Positions 44,108-54,079 of a stretch of DNA of 64,000 nt are shown piece by piece. Origin of the DNA: Hemerocallis citrina. Its lineage: Eukaryota; Streptophyta; Magnoliopsida; Asparagales; Asphodelaceae. The DNA lies in the NCBI GenBank assembly GCA_017893485.1, contig CM030358.1:250808728-250872727 (forward strand). The letters are read 5' to 3'. The translations under genes were made by a program, and so were the position numbers. Under the pieces are notes generated by a model that worked only from the letters and a program-made list of their open reading frames with translations, was not told the DNA's origin and ran no database searches. Every line of letters begins with the position of its first letter. Within the stretch, counting starts at the first letter, position 1.

Positions 44108-46622
44108 AAAAACTATTCGACTCGAAAGCTTCTGAGATTTCACGAAGGTGAATTTCATCAATGACCGAAAGATCATTAGGACAAACGACAAAACTCATAT
44201 TCGAAGCCATACTAAGCAGATCTGAGTTGGACATAGAATCAAAATGAACTTCGTAAATATAGCCAAGAGGCGAATGGCCTGTTCTGACAGGAACAGGGGG
44301 AGGGGAATTTCTAAGTTGCGCACTTGGGCAACTAAAGAGGCCTTAGATTCCGCAGAGAAATGCGAAGCCTTTTTAGCACGAATACGGGCACTCGAACGAA
44401 TAATGGGACTAGGCAATTTAGTCTTCAAGCTCTTTGGAGGTTTTGGGGACTCGACTACTAATAGGTCAGAGGACCCCGAAGTAGAGACCAGCGGAAAGAT
44501 CCCCTTCTCCGGTTACTTACCCGTGCGAGAAGGACCGAGAGAGAAAACATCGTTGGAACAGGTCCGGGATGAGAATGGAGAGGAGATAAGGGCTTGCACT
44601 TAGAGGAGTGATAAATGGTAGAAGGAAGGAGGGTATTAATATTATATAGAACATTACCACTGCGTCTAAAGCAATTGAGAGCTTGAATACATGAGACAGT
44701 CAAACGACCGCTCGAAAGGCAGAAATTGAGAGTAACATTTTTTAAAAAAAGAACGTAAGAGCTGGGGAGAGAGGAGTAAGGACCGAGACGGAAAATGCAA
44801 TTGCATATAAGCAACAAATTAAGAGACGAAAAAATAGTCAAAGTGCAAGAAGTAGTGGAAAAAGAAACCTTGTGAATGGAGGGAGGGTGCTCCAGCTCCT
44901 TAACTTCTTCATCAAGTAAATTGTCCTGGTCCATCCAATCATCCGATTTCGGGGAACGAGAAGTGATAGATTTAACAGAATCCACATTGACTTTGGACCT
45001 CGATAAGGGAGAACTTTGCACCACTTTTTTGAAATTATCCCAAGCATAGGAGAAATTAGGATATACTTCCTACTCCGGCCATTTGGAATCAGAAACCGTA
45101 GCTCCAGCAGTTGGATGAGGAGCAGAAAGGGTAGCAGCAGCAGTATGATTTAATTGGGATTGGGGAGAAGGCTCATAGTCAAGAGGATGAGAGGGCACAC
45201 TTCTCGCTGAACGAGCCAACAGAGAGGGGGAAGCTTTCGCAGCCGACTGAGATGAGAGGCCGGGGTTAATCCAAACCAGATTTTTTGCCTCAGAAGGGGA
45301 TTTGGAAGAGCCAGAAGGGGACGAGATGCCCCTGCGATGAAAAGTAAAGTTCTTTTTGGGAGTAGATTTAATAGATCCCCTCTGTTTGTAAGAATGAACA
45401 TAAGGGATCGATGACACTCCTACAGTGAATTGCTTAGGGATGGCAACCTCAGACTTAACATTTTTAGAATATCCAGATAGAATGGGGAACGACGCGGGGG
45501 TAACAATAGTTTTGTCGTGATAATTAACAGATATGGAGAACACGGACTGACCCACTTGCAATGTGTAAGCTACAATACAGTCTTGCATGGAAGGGCAAAA
45601 GAACTCAGCTTCTACTTGGATGCAGCCCGAAGCCATCATAAAAGAAGATGATGTACAAGTAAGATACTCAACACACTTCGCCATGTCAGCAACCAAGCAC
45701 AGTGAGTCATAGAATGGAGGCAATCCCAAAAGAGTAACTTTCACATGAGAGGGGATAATGGTAGGAGAGGAAGAGGCTTGATGAACCCATTTGCGAATGG
45801 AGAGATTGATGGCACCAATTGAGAAAGATTTAGTAGCCACCAACTCTTCTAGAACTTTAGAGGAGGGGTAGGAGATGACAACATCGCCGTTCGAACAAGC
45901 GCTGACTGCCCAAGTCTTGTCTGAGATATTACAAGTGTTGCCAAGGAACGTATCTAAGGAGTAGTTAGAAATGGAACCTCCATTGAAAGAAACAACCCTG
46001 AAGCAGTCGAGCTTGTTCATCTTAGATATGATCTCTGGGGATGGAATAGATAAAAAGGAACTGAGACTTAACGGCAGTGGGAGGAGAAGGCATTTGGACC
46101 GAAGGGATGGGATGAACAGTATCCGTAGTCCGCTGCAAAACAGGGGGAGTGGGCAGTAACGGAGAGTCAGCAGAGAGTTTGGGTTTCATAGGTTTATGAA
46201 CTTGTCTATCAGCGAGCTTCGCTTGTAGATAGGGGAAGTCTAAAGCAGCCAGTACCTGGTCTGAAATAGGAACTCCCATCGAAAGCCCCAATAATTGTTG
46301 TAAAGAAAAGCTACGATTATGGGAGTGACCCGATTTAAGGCAAAATAAGCACTTCATGATAGAGTAACAGAATGCTTTGAAATGTCCTGGTTGCAAGCAG
46401 TGAAAACAAACCAGAGCGGAAGGAAGGGAGGGAGAAGAACTCGGAGAAGGTGAACGGGCAGGGAATCTAGAGTAGGGAATTGGGGAGAGTGACGAGGGCC
46501 CTAGAATGTTCTGAGGAATATACTGGGCTCGAGATGGGCCTCCAAGGGAGGTGCCCACATTACTACTAATAAATTCTTTTTTGAATTTTTTTTAATAACC
46601 TCAACCCAGGATAGGTCCATAG
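44100..46622 (-). pseudogene. LINE B ORF1: zinc knuckles and DUF4283-like domain
   Basis: Start at the ATG 46620-46622 (MDLSWVEVIKKNSKKN). A run of A's near 46575-46600 appears to hold a frameshift, after which the frame has two zinc knuckles: CFHCLQPGHFKAFC, complete, and CLFCLKSGHSHNRS, whose last Cys is lost. After a second shift near 46020 comes the conserved block VVSFNGGSI, ACSNGDVVI, NLSIRKWVH and VTLLGLPPFYDS, then a Pro/Ser-rich linker. A stop at about 45076 replaces the second Trp of the WPxWEV block seen in LINE A. The tail (IIRSSARIRAKK) shifts frame again and ends at TAG 44100-44102, which overlaps the ORF2 start (ATGATTAG). It is an RNA-binding ORF1 protein with roughly 840 codons, inactive. 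Confidence 0.88.
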
Positions 46623-47466
46623 AGCGGCCCAAGCCCAAATGAAAGAACGGGAAGGAAGGAAAGAGAAAGACAGCGTAAGGAAAACACAAATTGTAGTGAT
46701 CTACTCACTGAACGAGACTAATCAAAAAAGCTAAACAAAATCACAAGAAAACATACAGTAAACAAATAGTCAAGAACAATTTGTACTAGGAAAGAACACA
46801 GCGAAGAGAATCGCCAAATAGGAGAATTGAATAGACTAGCAACAACTAAAAATTAGCAGAAGCAAATCTCTTAATCGAAGAGAATACCAGAAAAGGAACA
46901 AACACGCACAAATAAAAGCCCAAATTCGCTCTAAAAAAGTAGACTTACAGCGATATAGGAGAGCAAGAGACCAAGCAGACAGCTGAAGGTGAACCCCAAG
47001 TAATTGGAGTCAGCGATCAGCCTCAGAACTCTGTAGGAGGCCGGCTCAGGCTGAAGATCCACTCTCTATCAATGGGCAAAGGGATTAAGCGAGACTAGTC
47101 GAGAGGTCCGGATCGATCTCCCGAACGCCACCACTAGCCCTCCAGAGAAGACAGGTGGCAAATCACCTAAAGGAAGAGACGAGGGAGAATACGAGGAACC
47201 CAGTGGCTAGAAGAGACGGCAGATAGGACAGAAAGGGGGGGGGGGGAGAAAGCGAAGAGAGAGGCTTTGGTCAAAAGATGATATGGGTGTGGAGAGGGGA
47301 GGGAGCTGACCAACTTTAATGAAGGGCGGGCGGTGAGAGAGTGATCTTGGAGCCGGGATTTGGGAGGGAAAGGTCCGAGGGAAGAGGACACAGTGCACTT
47401 TCTTGTATTTCTTTTTGCTACAATGTTCCTACAGCCAACCAAACACCCCAATATGTTACAGCCAGC
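46623..47466 (-). other. LINE B 5'UTR
   Basis: About 840 bases lie upstream of ORF1, with short C/T-rich blocks and a G12-14 run on the plus strand at 47236-47248. The outermost part, on the minus strand GGGGTGTTTGGTTGGCTG, may be the true 5' start or an unrelated short insertion. An internal promoter would be expected here but I see no clear motif. Confidence 0.5.
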
Positions 47467-47481
47467 CAAGGGTGTTCTTTT

Positions 47482-49500
47482 ATCGTAAATAAAATTCAAG
47501 ATAGGATTTTGCAAGAAAAATTTTATGGACCTAATTGGGGAAAAAAGTTCTATGTAAAGCAACAAGTGAGACACATAGACATATAATTCATTGATTCAAA
47601 GTCAACATATATACATAGCTTCTACGAAACCCACCTAAATTACCAGCCTTCACTTCCACTAATTATTTAGATAATATTTAGGAGAGCTTGCATACATATA
47701 ACCATATAAATATGCCATCATTTGTTTAGTCGGGTTTTTACCCGTAGATGGTTAATTCTTAGTTGATGGAGTGAGGATCATGGATCTCTTGCTCTATATC
47801 AATACCATACTCCACGAAATCCGTGCAATAGGAATAAGTAGGCCGAAATATACCAGGGGTGTTGCTGCTAATTTTTGTGTGGGAGCAAACAGATATGTGA
47901 ATTCTTTTAATGAAACAATAAAGATCTGACATTTTACTTTCACCGATCTTGACCGTTGCAAACTGCACTTGACTCTGGGATCTGATGGTTGGGGATGGCT
48001 AATATCTCTCCCATGGATCTGCAAAACAGTCTGAAACACCGGGGTTAACCCCAGTGACATACCCTCCGACATCCAAGTCATAAAACTTCCCTGTGTTTTT
48101 AGAGCGAAATTTGCAATTACCTAGTTTCTGAAGAGATCTAGAGGTATATATAGTCACTGAGGGAGGCCAGTTTCTCATTTATCTCTACTTTCCGATGTTT
48201 AAATAAGGTTGGTTACCCTCTCCGTGTAAAGATATCAAGTCAGGACTCTTCACTTGATGAGGATATAGAGTTTTCAAACTCTCTCTTATGCATGAAGGGA
48301 TAAAAGCGGTTACCCCTTAGAGGTAGGGGGTTTAAACCGGGTTTTTCAGATGAACCTAGACTCCTTCGTATTAGGGCTGCTTTGGCATCCCCTCATTACT
48401 GGCCAGATTGGGTTGATGGGCTTGAAAGCGGGCCGACTCCTTCTGGCAGACATGTATTTGATGAAATTTACCATTTTACCCTTGAGAGCTTTAAGATTAG
48501 TCTATGATTTGAAAGGTCTAGATTTGGTTCTATTTTTACCCAAATCAAAAGCCCTCAACTCATAAACACTGAGTTTCACAACCTTTGGAGAGAAGTTTGC
48601 CATTTCAGAATGGTTTACAGAACTTATCAGAGTTTTCGGGGACATATGAACCACACTTGGGGTTTAACGTAACTTCTCTGACTTTGAAAAGTACTTAGAA
48701 TGATTTTTATAACTTTCTGGATTTTTTGTGATTTTTCGAATTTTTTTGGGATTTTTCTCAATTTTTAATCATTTTTCATAATTTTAATTAATTAATCCAA
48801 AATTTTAATTAGTTTTTGGATTTTAATATTAAAAGTTCTAAAATTATAATTACTTTTTCAAAATTTTAAACTAATTTTCTGTATTAATAATTATTTTTTA
48901 TGAATTTTTAAAAAAAAATTCCAAAATTTAATGATTTTTCAGATTTTTAATTATTTTTCTGAAAATTTAATTAATAAAAAGAATTTATAAGAAATTGAAT
49001 CTGTGCGAATTACGGAGCAATCTGGAATGTTGATCTGAGACATCGTGAATTTTGAGAATATCGGGTAGTTGTGATCACGTGAAGCAACCCCTCTCCCCAG
49101 TTGGAAAGATTGCCACAAGGGAGGGTGGGACCCACTGTCAGTGAGACAATGCTGATAGGTGGGTGCCACTGCCACGTAGACAATTGCTTTTCTTTTCTTT
49201 TCTCTTTTTTTCTTTGCATGTTATCATTGGGCGCATCGTTTGAAGCAATGTTGACCGCTCATTACACGCGACATGCTTTTCAACGAGATTATACGGTCGA
49301 CAGAAGCGCTGGGAAGCAGCCTCCCTGGTTGTGACTTTAGCACTGGAGAGGAGCAAGGCCCACGCGGTCAAAGCTGACCGGCCAGGTTGCTTTCACGCTC
49401 CACGGATGTGTTTTCTTCTTCTTCAGCATTATACCACATATTTTTACGTGGTATCACATATTTTTACGTGTTTTAGCGTATTTTACTCATTTTGCATGTG
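47482..49500 (-). other. Probable LTR/promoter region of Tat-like gypsy element
   Basis: About 2 kb without coding domains lies beyond the antisense ORF of the minus-strand Tat-like element, where its 3' LTR should be. On the minus strand a TATA box (CTATATATACC, 48143-48155) stands before a leader-like stretch with CTTGGATGTCGGAGGG and AACCCCGGTGTTTCAGAC. Bases 48690-48960 are a monotonous T/A-rich zone of GATTTTT variants. I could not locate TG...CA ends, a polypurine tract or a target duplication, so the LTR limits are unresolved. Confidence 0.4.
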
Positions 49501-49522
49501 TTTTAGGGCCGTTTTATCTCCC

Positions 49523-49533
49523 CATATAAATTC
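49523..49533 (+). promoter_or_regulatory. TATA-like box before antisense ORF
   Basis: CATATAAATTC is followed by a CT-rich leader (CCACTCCTCCATTC...) and, 200 bases on, by the antisense ORF. It is a plausible plus-strand promoter for that ORF. Confidence 0.4.
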
Positions 49534-49736
49534 ACCACTCCTCCATTCAATTCTTCCCACTTCACCACTTATTTTTTCCACCTTCAAGTGGCTTTTTCTT
49601 TCATAGAGCTTGATTTGTGCGGTATTGGTCGTCGTTTCTCACTTCAACGGTCAGCTAATTTTGTAGGTTGTAATCTTGAGCCATGGTTATGGTATCTTTA
49701 GGTAAATGATCTTATTTCAGTAGTGACGAACTAGAA

Positions 49737-51671
49737 GTGATTTCGGTCTCCCAACCTCGCAAGGGGAAGGAAGCGGTCAGTTCGTCTGTTGTAGTAGAGG
49801 ATATCGACCAAACGAGGGAGGATAGGGGGTGTTCCCTTTTTGGGGTTTCACCATCCTCTTATTCCACTTTTTGTCCATCAGTACTTAGAGGACATAGCAG
49901 GCTTGATCTAATACGGGACTACGTGTGACGAGCCCGACAATTACTTGATTTTTGAAGATGATCATGTGCAAACTATTCTTGTAGGGGAGGATATCCGGAC
50001 CATCATGCGCTGTTTTGGGATTCCTCCCAAATATGAGTTGCTCATTCCCAATTTTGGGGCTAGGGTTTTCTCTCGAATGTTGAGTGAGTAGTGTGTGTTC
50101 TCTTTCGGTGCCTTCCATACTGGGTTGCACCTGCCGATGCACCCATTCATGACAATGGTGCTTAATTGGTATGGGCCTAGTCCAATTCAATTTTCACCCA
50201 ACTTTTGGAGAAACCTTACGGCCTTCATTTGGAGGTGCCAAGGGGTCCGCACTAAGCCGAGTCTACAGTCGTGGATGAGGCATTTCAAGCTCCATAAGCA
50301 ACTAGGTGTGACAACTCGTACAACATCTCCCCTCACTAAAAGATAGGTGATTAGAGTCTCGGACTCCATCAAGCACTGGAAGCGCAAATACTTTGTTATC
50401 CGGAGCCCCAAGCCGTGGGGGGTTCCCAACAAGATCGGAGAGTTTTGTGCCAAAAAGGATAATCGTTGAACCTGAGTTGACGGAGGAGGAGAGGGTAAGT
50501 GACACACTTCTTGTGGGAGGGGAGATTAAGTGGCAGGATGTGTCATAGAAGGTCCTTCACTTGGAAGGGTTGAACCCAATGGACCCTAGTACGACATTTA
50601 CTTCTCGCATTTTAGTATTTACACCTTTGTTTTAGCACTTTCCACTTTCTATGTTTTGATATTCCCTATCTTCACATCTTCATTATTTTTTGTGTGTGCA
50701 GGGAATATGGATTTCAGCGGTCTTCTTGCAACTCGGGCCTCTTTTCATAACAGGGGTTCAGAGGACATGAAAAGTAAGGGGGGTAGTGAGCTATGCTGGG
50801 ATTCCAAAATCTGCTAAGGGTTCTTTTGCTTCTGCCCTAAAAGGAGTGGAGCAGCGATTGATTGGTGCCATCAGTGATCCCTATTAAGGGGGATTCGTGC
50901 GTAGATGTTTCTCTTGGCCCTCCGGAAGCCCGCTTACCACCATGGTCGACAACATCTTTACTTCCAAGGAGAAGAAAGTGTAATCCCCAGATTAGGGTTT
51001 GAAACGGTGCGACGCCATCTTGGGGGACTCGGTGAAGTGCTTTGAAGTGGTGCAGAATCTTCCCCCTCCTCGGGCCCAGAAGGTTCTAGAGAAGGAAACG
51101 ATTGATGGTTCCATCATGGAGCTTTCTTGATGTGTTGTTTCGGTGAGTTACTTGACTCTTAATTCTTAAAATTCTCCTTTGAATTTCAAGCTTTTCTAAG
51201 CCTTTTGTTTCTCTTTGTAGGTTACTTTTCGGACCGGGAATTTGATTAAGCTGATATGTGCCGAGGAGAAGGAGGGGAAGGATGAGTCCGCTAAAGTCGA
51301 GAGGGATGAAGGGCAAGCAAATAGTTCTCCTGGCCAACTTTGAGACGGAGCAGATGCGGTAGAAGGAAGAGGCCACAAGGGATCTGGCAGCTGCGGTAGT
51401 GACTGCGGTGGCCGAGGCTAAGGCGAATGCGCTGGTTCATCTTAACGATGTGATGGATCAGTTATACGCTAAGGCCATTGTGGATGTGATGGAGCACGTT
51501 CCCAACTTTGATGCGAAAGGGTATTGCCCGAAACATTTTCCCGGGATGGAGCCAGTGATGGAGGCGGTCGATGGAGGCGGGGCTGAGGATGACTCACCAC
51601 AGGAGGAGGAGAGAGACGGAGAAACTGGGGTTCTTACTCCTCTAGCCTTGTCTGACAATGAGAAGTATTGA
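49737..51671 (+). pseudogene. Antisense ORF of Tat element (Transposase_28-like), multi-exon
   Basis: This gene runs opposite to the Tat pol. The first part (from 49737) is polar and broken near 49928. The next has HPFMTMVLNWYGPSPIQFSPNFWRN and FKLHKQLG, a pattern of the plant 'putative gypsy-type transposon' domain (Transposase_28 family), followed by IIVEPELTEEER and GEIKWQDV in a shifted frame. A T-rich tract ending TTTTTTGTGTGTGCAG (50701) and another ending TTTCTCTTTGTAG (51220) look like splice acceptors, and GGTGAGTTAC (51141) like a donor. The last exon (51399-51671) holds an Ala-rich helix, FDAKGYCPKHFPGMEPV and an acidic tail. Stops at about 49928, 50091 and 50344 disable it. Extra antisense ORFs downstream of pol are known in Tat-lineage elements; their function is unknown. 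Confidence 0.65.
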
Positions 51672-51963
51672 TCTTGTATCTTAGAGTCTTTCCCTTTTAT
51701 TTTCTTTAGCATATTTTGTAGTAGCCTAATAGAGAACTTGTCACCGCCTATTGTATCTTCGTATTTGAATGCATAACGTAAAAGAATTTGATGAAATCTT
51801 TGTGTGTCGAATGTGAGAAATCAATTACTTGATTTTTTTTGGGTCGAATGTTGAACTTTGTAAGTCTTCCTTTGTGTTGGTTGTGCTCGCTTGGAGCAAG
51901 TTCTAGGGATAGCCTTGGAGAAGGGTTCCTTTCCAGGCTTGCTTGTTGATTTGACAGATTTTA

Positions 51964-51983
51964 TGTAACACCCCGGGTTAAGA

Positions 51984-52040
<57 letters not shown>

Positions 52041-52316
52041 ATTTGATTGGCCTTATAGGAGAGTTCTAAAGGGGGTTATATGAATTAATTGTTGAGATGG
52101 GCCCACCCGGTTTAAAAAGAGCAGCAGATGTTGCTGCCAGCGTTGCTGACGTGGCTAGGGGGTGTGAGGCTTGGTAAGAAGGAGATAGTAGGCAGGTTGC
52201 TACTGCCATGAGTGTGATGTATATGTGGGGCCCAAGGTACTATTGGGCGACGTGTACAGTGCGCGAGAGAGGGATACGAGATTTTAAATTATCCCATATC
52301 GGGAGAGTTGCAAAAA

Positions 52317-52388
<72 letters not shown>

Positions 52389-52995
52389 GCATGTGATTAG
52401 AGGTCACCAATAAGCTATGACACCTTTTATGAGACAAGCCTGGGTACGCCATTCCACATCGGCTAGAAAGGAGGATCCTGCGCTACGTTACAAGTCCCGG
52501 CTTCAGCGAGGATGCTAAATTCTTAAGAGATAGAGGGGGGGGGGGGTTGTATGTAACACCCCGTGTTAAGAATACATTTATATATATATAATTAATTGGA
52601 TTGGCCCTATAGGAGAGTTCTATAAGGGGTATATGAATTAATTGTTGAGATGGGGCCCACCCAGTTTAAAAAGAGCAGTAGATGCTGCTGTCAGTGTCGC
52701 TGACGTGGCTAGGGGGTGTGGGGCCAAGTGAGAAGGAGACAGTAGACAGGTTGCTGCTGCCATGAGTGTGCTGTACATGTGGGGCCTAGGGTACTGTTGG
52801 GTGACATGTACAGTGCGCGAGAGAGGGATACGAGATTCGAAATTGTCCCATATCCGGAGAGTTGCAAAAATTTATTAAATATATATATAATTGCCTTGGA
52901 TTAGAGGCCACCAATAAGTTATAACACATTTAATGAGGCAAGCCTGTGGTGGGCAGTTGTTTGCGAAAATCGCTGGTAGGGGCTGGGGCATTACA
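51964..52995 (+). mobile_element. TRIM-like element, LTR pair with TTTTA TSD
   Basis: A 1.03-kb unit is flanked by a perfect TTTTA duplication (51959-51963 and 52996-53000). It holds two direct copies of a sequence beginning TGTAACACCCC: 51964 to about 52492 and 52552-52995. They share GATTGGCCTTATAGGAGAG-type, TGACGTGGCTAGGGGGTGTG and GCGCGAGAGAGGGATACGAG blocks. The right copy ends GGGGCATTACA, the complement-like partner of its start. Between the copies are about 60 bases ending in a purine tract (GAGATAGAGGG and more G). Very short internal sequence, LTR-like ends and no ORF fit a terminal-repeat retrotransposon in miniature. No good tRNA primer site is seen, and the left copy diverges at its 3' end. 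Orientation is from the purine tract. Confidence 0.6.
51987..52037. repeat. (TA)n microsatellite in TRIM left copy
   Basis: A run of about 25 TA units just after the LTR start. A second run of about 32 units lies at 52321-52384. The right copy has only short TA tracts at the same two places, so these are expansions in one repeat. Confidence 0.9.
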
Positions 52996-53000
52996 TTTTA

Positions 53001-53330
53001 GAAGTAGTTCGAGTGGTTACTTCAAACTTCAACATATGTTTGGTGTTGTTGCATTATAACATACATTCCAAGTGCTACACATGTCCGATTGGGGCGTATG
53101 ACCTATTGCTTCAAAGGGGACTCGATGGCTTACGAGTTCTGCTTAGAAGTCGATTACAGATCTATCCGTCTTCGTGGTCAAAACAAGCCTGCAATGCCGC
53201 TGTCTCTAGGAAGCTTGACAAGATGAGCTTTGCCTTTGCGGAGCTACAAGGAGGAAGTCCATGGTGCTGAGATTAGTTGTGGGGAGCAGCATTTAGGAAG
53301 GGCTAGATTTTTTCTCACATGTTGAAAGGT
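53001..53330. other. Unassigned segment of Tat 3' untranslated region
   Basis: About 330 bases between the TRIM insertion and the tandem array. The plus strand has an 85-codon ORF (53013-53270) of ordinary composition with no recognisable domain. By position it belongs to the region between pol and the antisense ORF. Confidence 0.4.
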
Positions 53331-53900
53331 TTTAACGAGTTTCAAGAATAATTTAGAATGAGAGCTACTTCGCACTTGCTCGTTTAGAAGTGACTAAAGT
53401 GGCGTCGAACCAAGTGTTGGAATCCAAACTTGTGATTTGAACATTTCAATGAGTTGTAGGAGAAATTCCGAATGGTGAGCTACTCCGTACTTGCTTGTTC
53501 GCAAGCAACTAAAGTGGCATTGAACCAAGTGTCGGAATCCAAACTTGTTATTTGAAAGTTTTAACGAGTTGTACGAATAATTCCAAATTGTGAGTTACTC
53601 CATACTTGCTTGTTCGCAAGCGACTAAAGCGGCGTCGAACCAAGTGTTGGACTCCAAACTTGTTGTTTGAGGGGGTTAACGATTTGTCACAGCAATTCTA
53701 AACGGTGAGCCGCTCCGCACTTTCTTGTTCACAAGAAACTAAAGAGGAGTCAAACCAAGTGATGGTATCCAAACATGCTATTCAAAAATTCAACGAGTTG
53801 TAGGAGCATTTCCGAATGGTAAGCCGCTCTGCACGTGCTCGTTCCCAAACGACTAAAGCGACATCGAATTAATGTTGGAATTCAAACTTGTTCTTTACCG
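53331..53900. repeat. Tandem array, five units of about 115 bp
   Basis: Units start at about 53331, 53448, 53563, 53678 and 53792, each beginning AACGAGTTGTA-like and containing GTGAGC..CTCC..ACTTGCT, ACTAAAG.GGC.TCGAACCAAGTG and ATCCAAACTTGTT. The units differ by clearly visible substitutions, so the array is not recent. It lies between the pol end and the antisense ORF, a place where Tat-lineage elements are known to carry variable tandem repeats that can seed satellites. Confidence 0.92.
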
Positions 53901-54079
53901 AATTGTAAATGTGACTCGGGTGGATAGATATGAGGTCAGTGCAATGATTAAAGAGAAAAAACTAAATTTTATATAAATAAAAACTAAGTGGTTGCCTCGA
54001 TGGTTCTAGCCTTTATTACATGCTTTTGCCATATCACAAGTGTCGGCCTTATTAGAAATTGAAAAGTATACTAGTACTA

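Larger units (their letters stand above)
39152..47466 (-). mobile_element. LINE B (plant L1-type), near full length
   Basis: An 8315-bp LINE on the minus strand is flanked by CAAGGGTGTTCTTTT (39137-39151 and 47467-47481). The poly(A) tail appears as a T run at 39148-39160. It has a 5'UTR, ORF1 with zinc knuckles, ORF2 with endonuclease, RT and zf-RVT, and a 1.3-kb 3'UTR. It is the same family as LINE A but lies in the opposite orientation, with the two 3' ends facing each other about 2 kb apart. The duplication partly overlaps the T run, so the left boundary is uncertain by a few bases. Confidence 0.92.
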
